Of a stretch of 64,000 nucleotides of DNA, positions 47,978 through 59,873 are shown one piece after another (the first letter of the stretch is position 1; every line of letters starts with the position of its first letter). The notes beneath the pieces are model-generated. The model saw nothing but the letters and a program-made list of their open reading frames with translations. It was not told the origin of the DNA and made no database searches. Origin of the DNA: Diphasiastrum complanatum (taxonomy: Eukaryota > Streptophyta > Lycopodiopsida > Lycopodiales > Lycopodiaceae); contig CM055097.1 in the NCBI GenBank assembly GCA_029204225.1, positions 70,026,982 through 70,090,981 on the forward strand, given 5' to 3'. Position numbers and translations under genes: made by a program.

Positions 47978-50900
47978 ATGATGGGGTCTAGCCCTACTGC
48001 AAGAGAAGCTCGGTTACAGAAGAAGGTGGAGGAAGGTGGGTGTCCAGCCCCTATCAACTTTTTTCAGGCCCCCGTCCCAATGATTATTGATTCATCTTAT
48101 AGTCTACATCAATACTTCAGTGAGACTCGTTTAGTTTGTGTGGAAATTTCTGTGTTATGGCAGTTCATGGAGGTTCTCAAGTAATTAGAGGAGTGGAACA
48201 TGCAAACTTTATAACTCGTCCATATCAAATTTGTGACTATGAGATTAAATTTTGTTTTTTGATGTCACACCCTTAGCTATTGCCTTTCTTTACAAGGAGC
48301 TGGATATACTTTGGCATGCACCATGAAGCTAGTTTTCCCGTTAGCATAGCTGTATAAAGAGACTGAAAGCCAGTGAAAGGTCTTGTAACTTGTAAGGCCT
48401 TATCCTGATGAGGCATAGAAGTGGGCTTGTTCTTATGAAAACAACAAGTAGGGCCTCGTCCTATGAGGGCATTATGAAAGTTCAAGGTTATGTTGCCTTA
48501 AGACAAGCATTTTGAAGTGTCAAGATTTAAGTATTTGCTTGTCCTTATTGAGGAACATTTAGGGCAAAAGACCCAAGTATTTGACTAGTTCCTTGTTATG
48601 TCGAGGAAATAAGGTAGCTATCTTGAAGACTATGAAAGACCTAGGAAGGTCCCTTGTGGACAAGTTCACACTATGAAAGGCCCCTTACTGGACATATTGA
48701 AGCTCCCTATAATCTATTGAACGTGTGAAAGGTCCCCAAATGGACATTGGAAAGGCCCCTCAACGGACATTTGAAGGGATCCAAGGATACTGTTCCTTTG
48801 TAAAGTTTATGCCTAAGGAAGCTCCTTCAGTAAAGAAGACATATGAAGGTCCCTTGTGGACATGTTAAATCATTGCATCATCATAAAGTAAAGTATTGAT
48901 TTTTTTATGTACTAGAGTGATATGTTGAATGACAAACATTGCTCTTTTGTATAGTGGCATTCTCTAGTCACTGCAACCATGGGATGCACGGTCTACTGGA
49001 TTGGCTTGGCATGCAACATATATGACTGATAGTGATAACTTGTTCGTCTAATCTGTGGGACTGGAGTCCTCTTGGTATCTGAGAGCTACATTCTTCATCC
49101 ATATCTGAGGTATTAGTACTCATTGATTCCTTCCTGTGGTATTCTTGGAGCATACATCTACAACATTTGTCCTACGTGGTTCTTGCCTTGGTGATCCCAC
49201 TAAATACATTTATGTGGTACTCTCGAGCCATGAGACTGTCCATATTTGTAGTAGTGTTGGGGTGAACATTTATCATGATGCCTTGGATCTTTTTGGACCA
49301 TCCTTGACAGAGGTTCATGTTTTTATTCAATGGAATCTGGATTACACTCTTCATGTTGGGCTTTGTATTTCAGCATGGATGATTTTTGCTGCTTATACAT
49401 GACATCAGTTTTCTTCGACAATGTCCCCAAAATATGCAATTTTACAGATTATATCTTTTAGCAACTACATTAGTCTAATTTTAATTTTAGTATATGTATT
49501 TAAAAAAACCCACATTGAGGTTTATGGTTTTGAGTGATAAGGACATACATTTGAGGGCACCTAGCAAATGCACTGTTTCCTTTTAAAAGTGCTACCTCCC
49601 TTATTATTCAAATTATGAATTTAGGTAAGTATGGGGAACTTTCAGAGAATAGTTGATGCAATTTCTGAAGAAAGGTTAATACAATGAAAATTATTGAAGG
49701 AGCAACGTATTTAGGAAAGATGAAGGAGATCCATAATCAAATATTTGTTTGATAAAATTGTGGGCATGTTCCTCAAATAGATACTTTGAATGGATATTCC
49801 TCAATTTTATCAAGACTTCGTCACGACATTCATGGTTAGAGAAACACCACTTTTCAAATCTTTTTAGGGAAATGGACTTAAAGAAGAGGTGGATATGAAA
49901 ATACTTGATCAAGCATTAGGGGTGAAGTCAATTTCACAAAGAGGAAGAAATAATACAAGCAGTCCAGCCACTAATCAACAAAATAGCACAATAAAGAATG
50001 CACAAAGCACTAGAGGGAGGAGGAGGCGACATTGTGATAGATTTCAAGATTAGTCCCAAAGGCAATCCAAAAATTTTAAGGGTCAAGGTAAAGAGACAAC
50101 AGTTCGTGTGAAGACCTTGCTAATCGCCAACGAGTTGTGGGATGTTGTTACAGGTATCGAAGTGAAACTTGAAGATGACACAGAAGACTCAAAATAGAAA
50201 TCGAAGGATGGTAAAGCATGCAAAACGGAACAGATTAGAGAATGCAATCAACATTTGAAGTATTTATGCTTTGTAAAGAGACACATCAACCAAAACGGAT
50301 TCTCGCTAATAAATTCTTTTTTGATTGCCCTCTCTCGGAGGCTCTAGTGCACATTCTTTACTGATACTTATTGCTAGGATTGGTCATAGTAATTCTAGGA
50401 AGACAATTGTGAAATTCTTTTGTGTAGTTTTAGCATATACCATGGCTTTGAGGATCTGTGTCGCCAGTGTGCTTGCTTAACTTATTAATTTGATGCTACT
50501 TCACTTGGGATTCGATCCGTCTTTTTCTCCACGCAGCCCCTTATACACAAATTTGCTATTGTTTTCGTCATGCCTGCCTCCTGTAAATCTATGCAGCCCT
50601 TCATGTTGAAAAATTTCTTTCATGTCGTTGTCATCAAGCAAACGTTCGTATAATGATCTTTATCAAGGATCTCTTTACTACTCCATGTCACCTTTTCTTT
50701 CAATCTTCACCAGCACTGAGAAGATAAATAGAGAGCGACCGAAATTGTGGCTTTTCGAGAGGCATTAAGGTCCGTGAAGGGCGTCAGGCCTTTTATACGC
50801 TGCAGTTTCAGCTCACTACCATCAAGCTTTCCCTTGATAGATCAATTCTTCTCACAAGGTGCTAATATTAATTCAAAGTCCCGTCTATAATTTGAGGAAT

Positions 50901-53900
50901 CAATCATTTATGAGAACTTATCATTATTCACAAGCATTCATCCATCATTCATGATAGAGGAAGAGAATCCACGCTAGAGAGAGAGTGCATGTTGTTAGAA
51001 AACCAGCTTGCCCATACAAGTAACCCAAGACAAGATTCCTACTGTTATTAGACAATAGTCATACACATGAGAGAGAACAATAATGATGAAGAGATATACT
51101 CCAACTATGTCCCATTACAAATGAGGTAGGGCGCCAGCCTACATATATACTATTTCTAAACTATGTGTAAGGTAAAAAGCATAAAGCAAATAACAAAAGA
51201 CAAAGAGCTAATTGCTATAATTACTACCTATATTGGGTAAACACCCAAGATGTATTTCTAAGTAGCAAAACCAAGTCCTATCCTAGTTGTAGTGCGCCCA
51301 CCAACATGTATGACTAAAAAACATTTACTATAAATAGTAAGGGCCCCTATAATAGCACGCATGCATGGCCAAACTAACACTAATCAACCTAGATGACAAC
51401 ATTAGGGGTACTAATGTAAACATTAACTCTAACACCCCCCCCCCCTTTTTTTTTCTACATTGTCTAGAAGTATGCATATGTATTTTCCATGACATCATGT
51501 AATGAAGATCCTCAATTCTGATGTAGAATTCATGATCAACTTTGATCTCAATGTCTTCACTACTCGATGTAGAACTTTCTTCGTATGATGATGTAGAATT
51601 TCCTTTGAATGTTGATCCTTTTCATATGAACCTGTTTCTTATGACTTCTCAATGTCTTGCTTTAGTCTTCATGTCTCTTTAGTGTATATGTGTGACCATC
51701 ATGAGTTCAACATATCACCCAATTCCTTGACTTCCTTTGAATCAAGAACTTTGACTCCCCCTGAATCAAATAATGTAAACATGATAACTTCTGCCTTAAC
51801 CTTGAGAACTTTGCTTGAAGATTGACTCCCTTGGTCTTTTTGAACATCTTTCAAGCTACCTCAAATTTAAGAATCTCCCCAACACTCATATAGAAAAAGT
51901 AATCCTCTTTGATTATAGTAACACCATCATGATAACCATAAGTAGAAAATAGATGTACAAATGTCCACATCAAATCTCATACATCAACACCCACTTTAGA
52001 GACTTGTACTTCATAAGTAGTCGGCTCCACTTGTGTCGATTCCTTGAATTGAACCCATTTCAATTCTCCTAGTACTCTCATAAGTTACCACTTGTGATGA
52101 ACTTGATGGACTTTGGTTGTGGACTTTGGTTGAACTACTCCCCTTGGATGTACACTAAGGTTTGCATTCCAACCACTCTCTCCAAATAGAACAGAATATC
52201 ATCCATGAACCAAACCAAATATGCAAGTAAAAGAGCATCCCAATAGGAAGATAAATGTATACAATATTTCCTCACACAAAGTAACTGATACTCCCCTTCA
52301 AATACTTTCTCACACAAAGTACTTGACATGCTCTTTTCCATGGAATCTCCTACCTCTATCTCACACACAGAGTCACTTGCACCAATCAACTTTCCAACCT
52401 TGAAAGCATTTCATCATGATACTATTTATTCTGACACTTAGTCATATGCAAACTTGGTGTACGTCCATCTTCAACCATGCTATTTTTCTTGAAGCTAAAC
52501 AACAACTTGTACTGTTGATTTTCAACGGCTAACCAACGACCTTGGCTTCCCAATCTTATAACAAAATCTACCACATGACAAAATATGAACTTGGATAGAT
52601 TCTAGAACTTTTCTCCAACTCAAAATAGAATTGATCTCACGGTATCACCGCATGAACAATCAACTATGACTTGGATGGTATCTAGGAATTACATGACAAC
52701 CACAACAAGCAATCACTTCGATTACTCATAAATCTGAAGTGATACTAGTTCAGATAGACAAGAAAGTTTCTACAACATAACCAAGTTACTATGAGTTGAA
52801 TAGAAACCAAACCGATACAACGTAGAATGTCGACCACACAGCTTGCCACACCTGTCACTTGTAACAATGAACTTATCATTCGCGACCATGATAAGGAACT
52901 GTGAAAACATCTTCTTGAATATCGATTTACGTATATAGACTCATAGTCTATACTTCTCATGCAACTCCCTCTTAAGAGTTTGCACCTTTGTCGATTCCAA
53001 CCTCGACAAAACCTTGTCAATCTTAAAACGTCTGAAGTTGACCTTCTTTCAGTATGCTTGTTGGTAGCCGCTTCTGCAGCTTTAGCAACACCATGATCAC
53101 CGATTGTCTTCCCCTGCCATCTCTTTTGTTTCATGTAGAGTTTCCTTTTCCTATGAGTTAACCCTTCCATTTTGTGACGAACCTTGTCCTGATTACTCTT
53201 GTAAATCCCTTCTTCACCTTGCACCTAATTGCAAACAACTCCTAGTCGTATTGCCAATCCTTGCTCTTGAGACCTCCTTCAGCATGCATCAAGGTTCCCC
53301 TTCTTAAACCTCAATGATCTCCTACTACAAGACACAGCCATTAAATCCTAGCAATCTGTGTATGTCCGTGCTTCCTTGCATGTAATCATCCTCTGCATGT
53401 GATAAACACCCACTTGTATGTGATTGTCTTGTTGTACGTACTTTCACTTGCATGCAAAGGCTCCACTTTGGCCTTATTTGGCCCCAAAAGCCCTCTTCTA
53501 GCCAAAGTTATTCACTTCCAAAGTGGCTAGAGAATGACTTTAAATAATAAACTGTTTCTTCATTATGAAGAACTCCTGCCCTTCAATCCCAAATTCACCA
53601 ACTGGGCCCCTTCAATGGCTTTCAAAATGAAGATTTTTATTGAAGGTGAAGGCCCAATGGCCCTTCAGATCGCTTCAAAGCTTCTTTCAAGCCAATCCAA
53701 TGGCCAACATTCAAAGTCGATCCTCATCCATTCAATCTCAACCATCAATTCACCTTGGTGCCCATCCGACTGTTCTTGCTTCTCCCGTGCGCCGAAGTAT
53801 ACTCTTATGGCCACTATGCACCTGGGAACACTATGGAAACTTGTGGATCAACGCCGCGTGCGACAGGTTGTCTCTGTCCCGCACTGCTTCTCTCTCTGCA

Positions 53901-56662
53901 AAGCTGCTTCCTTTTCTCAAGGTAGCTCTGGCTGATCTACAAATTTCGATCCAGCTCTCTATTCTCAGCACGGCTGTCTGCGGCCCTCTGGCATCCTTTC
54001 TACCTCACCAAGGCACCCACCTGTAGCTCTTTTGAGATCCAAAAATGATCTCATACAGCTTGAGATATGTGATTTTCTTCCAAAAAACCCTAGCGTTGTT
54101 GTTGGCTACCTCAGAGAAATGCCAATTGTTACTCCGTCCTTCCATGGCTGGACATGGTTGCTTGCAGACATTATCTTGCTGCTCCAGCGCCCTACTGTAG
54201 CCTTCCTACTGTAGCTTGTCACAGTAGCAAAAACAACCTCCTACAGTGCAAGATCCGCTTGTTTCTCCACTGAAACCGGTTGACAGTTTTCAACCAATCC
54301 TTGCATGTTTTTGGAGCTGTTTTTGTTCCAACGGGCCCTGCATGCAGCGATCAAGTTCCAGCGATCTGCTATCTGATTCCACCCTATAGCAGCGGTTCCA
54401 AGTCTGTCCTTCAACGATCCAAAATCAGATGTGCAGCCAACAGGTCCTATCTCAGCGATCCAGCCAAGGACAGAAGTCTGTAATCCAGCTTCAGCAATCA
54501 ATCTGCAGTTCTGGCAGCGATCCAACAGGCAGTAGCCAGATTCCAACAATCTGATCAGTTATGATTTCAGCAAACAGATACCATGTTAGAAAAACCAGCT
54601 TAGTATATAGCCTCAACCAGCGATCAGATACTGTAGATCTTCTCCACGCTTTGCTGTCCTATAGCAACCTGAGATCTGAGGAAGATTCCATAATCTCCTC
54701 TTGTAGCTCAGCTCTTTTCCTTGTACACCGGATCTTCTCCCACAAAGCTGCCACTGTTGTAGATGAAGATCAAACTTGAGAGCTAGCTAGGGACACCACC
54801 TGCACCTGCTATACCATGTTAGAAACCAGCTTGCCCATACAAGTAACCCAAGACAAGATTCCTATTGTTGTTAGATAACAGACAATAGTCATACACATGA
54901 GAGAAAACAATAATGATGAAGAGATGTACTCCAACTATGCCTCATTACAAATGAGGTAGGGCGCCAGCCTACATATATACTATCTCTAAACTATGTATAA
55001 GGTAAAAAGCATAAAGCAAATAGCAAAAATTGCTATAATTACTACCTATATTGGGTAAACACCCAAGATGTATTTCTAAGTAGCCAAACCAAATCCTATT
55101 CTAGTTGCAGTGCTCCCACCTACATGTATGACTAAAAAATGAATTTACTATAAATAGTAATGGCCCCTATAATAGCACGCAGGCATGGCCAAACTAACAC
55201 TAATTAACCTAGATGATAACACTAGGGGTACTAATGTAAACATTAACACATGTTTGGGTGAGAAAAACTTCTCCTTATTTCACAGTTCACAATTGAAAGA
55301 ATTGTACATTAAATGGAGAGTCATGAGTCTCTTTGAAAATCCACATGGAGGATTGGATGCTGGAATGGGTTGCACATTATGTGCAAAGTGGACATGTGTA
55401 GATATCCTTTTGGTACCAATTTTTAGAGGGTGGGAGTGCAAAAGTTCAAAGATTGCCATTGTCTAAAAGGGGATTTATCTTGTGCAACACAGGATTTATT
55501 GATGATGGATTTGAAGAGATGCCCTAAGGTGTCCTGTAGCTATTTGTGAAGCTCTGATTTTGTTAGGGTACATAAACATTTACTGTTCCCTTTGTATTAT
55601 TGTGCTCATGCTGAGAACTTGCATGATCAGAGCCTTTTATTCATTATTCAGCTGGTCTATTTGTTTTCAGATTAGTACTGATTTGTTTCTCTTTGGTAGC
55701 CCTTCGCAGCAAGATGAAAGCAAGAGCACTTAAAGAATGTGATCATGTTGTCTCCAAGTTTGCTGAATGTGCAAAAGGCAGAACATTTTCAGTTGTTTGG
55801 ACTTGCCGGTTCCACTCAAAAGAATTGAATGAATGCCTGCACAAGTTGTAAGTCTGCACTGAAACCATCTTCTTTATGCGCTTCATTTGGCTTATTTTTT
55901 CATGTGTATTATTTCTTTCCCCTAAAATACTCATAAGATTCATAGTTGTAATAGGTCAAAATCTATGAAAAAGCAAGTTGATTGAACTCCAAGCAAGGTA
56001 CCTGTGTTGGAATCCGCCTGCTTCAAGGTTGTGTCCTGTGAGAAGTTGGAACCTGTGAAATAGGACTTCTTGAATGCAATATGGGATTCTTATCAGCAGC
56101 TCTTTTGTCTTCTGTCTTTGGGTCAATAAGACAAGGTCTAGGTTATCCATAAACTTCAGTTGGTTGTTATTTGGTTTATGCAGCCAGCTAAGCTTTGCCA
56201 TGATTCATGGAATATTGTGACTTTTTTATTTACAATCAATCACGTATCCTGTGACTAGAATGCAAGAAAGTCGGTTATTATGCTATAGCTTATGGGATAG
56301 TTTTTGTTCAACTTTATGCCACGACTATTAGTTAATTTGATTTTTCAACAGGTAGTTTGTTCCAGTCTAGGATTAAGTAAACCAGTGTTGTATTTGAAGC
56401 GTGAAAACTGCGCTAAACATCTTAACTTCTCCTAATAGCTACTTGAAGGAAAAGAGTCTTAAATATATGGAAAACTAGTGCTAATTGATTGATCTTCTCA
56501 GTCAAAACTGTCACAACATGTTCTCGTTGGGCATCCCAGCTGTATGTAATTGGTTGATTGTTTGCCTTCACATATCCTTTGTGATGCAGTACCAATGATG
56601 ATGTTCTTGAAGAGTACAAGAAGCAATATATTTTGGAGCAGGTCAACAGGCAAAGTAGTTGA
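47978..56662 (+). CDS. CMC1: Cmc1-type twin CX9C protein, COX assembly (three exons)
   Basis: Exons are 47978-48035, 55700-55847 and 56590-56662. Donors are GTGGGT and GTAAGT, acceptors are GGTAG and TGCAG, and phases join exactly to 92 residues. C33-x9-C43 and C55-x9-C65 form the twin CX9C coiled-coil-helix fold: LKECDHVVSKFAECAKGRTF then CRFHSKELNEC. The C-terminus TNDDVLEEYKKQYILEQ is typical of Cmc1. Family knowledge: imported into the mitochondrial intermembrane space and oxidised by the Mia40 relay; supports cytochrome c oxidase assembly. The second ATG (47981) could be the true start. The 58-nt first exon is supported by perfect phase and by the continuous KVEEALRSKMKARALKEC it creates. 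Intron 1 is 7,664 bp and contains an LTR element. No coding damage seen. Confidence 0.92.
48036..50987. other. Cmc1 intron 1, proximal part: degenerate repeats and gag-like scrap
   Basis: From about 48380 to 48870, words like gaaaggtcccttgtggacat recur (48647, 48675, 48727, 48750, 48844) at irregular spacing, an old degenerate minisatellite. Around 49640-50200 the plus strand shows a gag-like scrap, including VRVKTLLIANELWDVVTGIE at about 50105-50165, typical of a Copia gag N-terminus. The rest shows nothing recognisable. A frame at 49136-49402 is open for 88 codons without a known match. Confidence 0.45.
50993..51434 (-). mobile_element. 3' LTR of the intronic element
   Basis: Terminal TG...CA. 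Aligns with 54817-55248 throughout. Carries a 6-bp insertion (ctctaa) near its 51434 end and a longer agacaaagagcta segment absent from the other LTR. Confidence 0.92.
51435..51454 (-). other. Polypurine tract of the intronic element
   Basis: On the minus strand nine A followed by eleven G directly before the 3' LTR, the plus-strand priming site. Confidence 0.85.
54799..54816 (-). other. Primer-binding site of the intronic element, variant
   Basis: Minus strand TGGTATAGCAGGTGCAGG directly after the 5' LTR. Only the first six bases match the initiator-Met site TGGTATCAGAGC, so either the primer tRNA differs or the site has mutated. Confidence 0.65.
54817..55248 (-). mobile_element. 5' LTR of the intronic element
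   Basis: 432 bp. On the minus strand starts TGTTAATGTTTACATTAG and ends GGTTTCTAACA. Pairs with 50993-51434. Confidence 0.92.
55254..55699. other. Distal part of Cmc1 intron 1; nothing else seen
   Basis: Intron sequence between the element's target duplication and exon 2. It ends ttctctttggtag, a good acceptor with pyrimidine tract. Confidence 0.7.
55848..56589. other. Cmc1 intron 2; nothing else seen
   Basis: 742-bp intron with GTAAGT donor and TGCAG acceptor. No repeat or coding sequence recognised. Confidence 0.7.
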
Positions 56663-56930
56663 CTTTGCAATATGCTGGAGTTTCCTGTTGAGTCACAATA
56701 AGTTCTCAGGTTGACAGTGGACCACATTCATTATGTCCCCTCTGATTCAGGAAATCTAAAACCTTTTTTATTACATTGTATGATTGTTCACATTTTAAGA
56801 GATCTGCCATAGTGGATTACAGTCTTTTGACTGTTTCTTTCTTCTTGTGAAGTTTTACCAAATCATTGTAACCTTTCACAGATGTAAGAAATGTTGTGGT
56901 GTCCACCTGCACATTGCATAGTACCTGATT

Positions 56931-57120
56931 GTAGTTTAGACCTGCTTTCAGTATTTGTTGATGTCAGAATCTGGTGTAAATTGCATTAGTTTAAATACTC
57001 GTAAACAAAGAGGTGTCCACAATGGTTGGTTCTTGGTAGTAGTTTGGACCTGCTTTCAGTATTTGGTACCTGACTTTGTGTTGCTTTCAAAATTATCAAT
57101 TTTCATAAACAAAGAGGTGT
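56931..57120. repeat. Tandem duplication of about 105 bp downstream of Cmc1
   Basis: agacctgctttcagtatttg near 56937 recurs as ggacctgctttcagtatttg near 57045. aaacaaagaggtgt recurs at 57003 and 57107. It lies in the presumed 3' flank of the Cmc1 gene. Confidence 0.8.
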
Positions 57121-57251
57121 GTTTATACCTAAAGTATCTGTTGTTCTTTTTCTACACAATTTAAAATGTCTTTTTTCTGCGTTAAAAAAAACTTAACAAA
57201 CCTTTCATTCATACAAAAACCTATGCCCACCATAGTTGCCCGTTCCGGAGT

Positions 57252-57287
57252 GGAACGCGTTCTGGATTGCATTCCAGAACGCGTTCC
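57252..57287. repeat. Perfect 15-bp inverted repeat (hairpin)
   Basis: ggaacgcgttctgga and tccagaacgcgttcc are exact reverse complements, separated by six bases. Confidence 0.97.
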
Positions 57288-58990
57288 TTTTCGGAACGTG
57301 TCCTTGAAAAAAAAAACTTATTTATTATACAAAGGAAAATACCAAGATAATTTTAAAAAAATGCAGCGTTGCCCCTAAAAATCAGAAAATTGACCTCGAG
57401 TATCTGAACCATGAAATTATTAAAAAACCATGATACATTACAGATGAAACGTAACGAAACCAGAGAATGACCATCATATAATGAGAACAGGGTTTAGGAA
57501 CGTAAGCAAAAAACATCCATAAAATAATTCTGTACATCCGATACATAAAGAAACAGTGCATGTTTGATAAAATAGTAATGTGAAAATAAATCCTATGGTG
57601 AGACATCATCTGAGGCTAAGATGGGACTCTGTCTAACGTCTGGTGAGAAAACCACGAGCTGCCCAGATCTGCCTCTGCCTCTGCCTCTGCGTCTGTCTCT
57701 AGCTCTGGCAGACTGACTCCTGCCCTGGCTAGATCCAACGCCTAACCCTCTGGATTTGTCCCTACCCCTACCCCTAGGTATTGGTGGGGTGGTAGAGGTA
57801 CTAGGGGCACATGCTCCTTGCTTTTGATCAAATCGCACATATAAGTCGGTTAGGCTGGGCCTACTGCTGGATCTGCTAGTACCCCTAGCTTGAACACTAC
57901 GAGTGGACCTGCCATCAAAAAATCCCTCTGTGCTCAACATGGTTTCCAACAAGCAATCCAATGTCTCGTCACATGGGTCTTTGCATCTGGATTGACGTAC
58001 CGGGGCCTAGGAGGGGTAGGGGAAATGTTTGTGAAGTCAAAACCCGCTGTTGCCTCCTCATACCCATTGTCTACATCCTCTAATGGGCACGCATGTTGAT
58101 TCTCTTACACATCGAAGACACAATGTTAGTACATCCACAAAGTCAACACATTCAAAAAGCTCATAAGCAAAATAATAGTTTAATTTGTAGTTTCATAACT
58201 TGAAACAAAGATTTTCATTACCTGAGTAGGCATAGTAGACTCTGGAACAGGTGTATCATTGGGAACATCATGGTTAGATGCAGCTCTGCTAGTGGGGGCC
58301 CTGGGGGCTTGTCTAGTAAATTGTCGCTGGCAGACCGCCTCATCCTGGATATCCTCGTAAATTTTTTTGCCATGAAATCATCCTCTTGTACAATTGGCTC
58401 TGTCCCATCCTCAGGAAATATCACACAATCATCTGGGTTTACCTTCAAGATGGAAAGAGAACTCCCTCCGACGCAGCTGTTGATATTACAAAACACCAAC
58501 GTCTCGCACTGCTTTTTTGTAGATGGTTGCTCTCACATGCCGATGCCGAGCAGTCCTAGAAACAATACACACAATACAAGTAAGTTAAAACCTTTCTCGA
58601 AAACACTACCATGGAAGAAAAAAGCTCGAAAACACTACAATGGAAGAGAAAAGACAACGATGAACAAAAGAAAGAAAGTATGGTAAATACATGTGAGAGC
58701 ACACGAAGCGCAAGCCTCATCAAAACCAGTGTGAGGTCTCCAAAAATCTCCCACCGTGTAATTGCTCGAAGTATGCTATCTCTCTCCTTCGCCAACTCCC
58801 TCGAGAATGCTCCCAACTGGCTCTTGTACCTGCTGTGTTGAACCTCGAGCTCGTATAACTGTCCCTGTTTTGGGTAGATCTGCGACACGTCTCCCAATCA
58901 ACTGATAGCTCCTCGTCATGTAGTCAGCTAGGTGACTACCATACAGGGTGCAGTAGGTGAGTCACTACGTGAATGGCTCGATGGAACTTA

Positions 58991-59212
58991 TACCACCGCC
59001 GTAACCATATAGATTTGAGCTGCTCCGGGGCAACCGTGTATGCCAACAGTGGCCCCCTCAGATGCACCGACAAGGTGAGCCCTCACGTTGGCGAGTGTGC
59101 TGGAGCAATCAGAAAGGCAGAAGGGACATTTCCAACGATTAGCACCAGTCCCCCCATATCTATTCTCATCCTGTAAAAGGTGCACCCCATCCCAATATGA
59201 CGGCCTATGCAT
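58991..59212 (-). pseudogene. BED-type zinc-finger-like exon
   Basis: From the ATG at 59212 the minus strand reads MHRPSYWDGVHLLQDENRYG, then NRWKCPFCLSDCSSTLANVR, AHLVG, and GIHGCPGAAQ. The Trp-Lys-Cys-x2-Cys ... His ... Cys arrangement resembles BED fingers of plant hAT transposases and related proteins. Downstream pieces on the same strand (58897-58690, 58500-58215, 57961-57593) would be later exons, but frames break at several points, for example at the A-run near 58365. It is probably a dead transposase-related gene. Confidence 0.4.
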
Positions 59213-59873
59213 AATGCGACCTAAACCAAAACTCAAAAATCCTCTCAAAAAAACCACAAACTCTAAATCTGAACGAACTCTAGCAACTCGACCACGAAAC
59301 CTGAAAAACAAAGTACAAAACACAACACAATAAAGCAACAAACAACAAACACCGAACTCAAACAGTAAACCCTAATTTTTTTTTTTTTGCAAAAACATCC
59401 TAACTCTAGCCTACGTAGTGGGATTCCTAAAAATATGCAAAAACTTGAGAATAGCAAAAATGAACAGGTTCACACATTTGTATAAATGCTAAAAGAAACT
59501 AAATGCAGAAACAAGTATTCAAATTCGATGCCTACAGCCCATTCTCTGCCCATCCTCAAAAAAACAAACAAACGATCTAGAAAAAACTTATGAAACGGGA
59601 ACTAAAAACCAAAACTATGATCACTATTGAATTCTGCAGTTGATCACACTAACATACCAAAAATAATGATGACATAAAAAGGACAGTAGATTCACCCCTC
59701 AGCTCAGCCCCAAAATGCATGTAGGTGCACTTTCCTTGCTTATTTGTGAAATGGTGAAGTCGCGGGCCAACAAGGTCTTAAATAATTTCTTAAAAATCTA
59801 TAAACTAAATCGTTCTGACCCATTATGTTTCGGAACTTACAGTACGTTCCGACCCTTCTGGCTCAGAACGGGC

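Larger units (their letters stand above)
50988..55253 (-). mobile_element. Complete 4.26-kb non-autonomous LTR retrotransposon with 5-bp TSD
   Basis: Element 50993-55248 is flanked by CATGT at 50988-50992 and 55249-55253. On the minus strand: 5' LTR 55248-54817, primer site TGGTATAGCAGG from 54816, internal region 54803-51455, purine tract 51454-51435 (A then G run), 3' LTR 51434-50993. The internal 3.35 kb has no gag, protease, RT or integrase that I recognise. The longest frame (53224-52745, 159 codons, Lys/Arg-rich at first) is unidentified. By eye the LTRs differ at roughly 20 of about 420 aligned positions plus indels, so the insertion is not very recent. It must rely on proteins of another element. 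Confidence 0.9.
57238..59873 (-). mobile_element. Possible DNA transposon remnant with CGTTCC/GGAACG subterminal motifs
   Basis: The left end starts GCCCGTTCC and the right end closes GAACGGGC, a short terminal inverted repeat. Both ends are dense in CGTTC(C/T) and (G/A)GAACG words, as in transposase-binding subterminal repeats of hAT-like elements. Minus-strand coding scraps between include a BED-like zinc finger (59212-58991). Others are a charged region (IYEDIQDEAVCQRQFTRQAP, about 58370-58310) and an Arg/Gly/Ser-rich tail (57961-57593). No intact transposase and no clear 8-bp target duplication were found. Confidence 0.4.

Noticed and set aside
50500-50520. ggattcgatccg, considered as a tRNA T-arm on the minus strand
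   Set aside because: No acceptor stem, D-arm or anticodon arm can be formed around it.
57390-57609. 75-codon minus frame downstream of the Arg/Gly-rich scrap
   Set aside because: Hydrophobic, AT-driven composition and no continuity with the neighbouring coding scraps.
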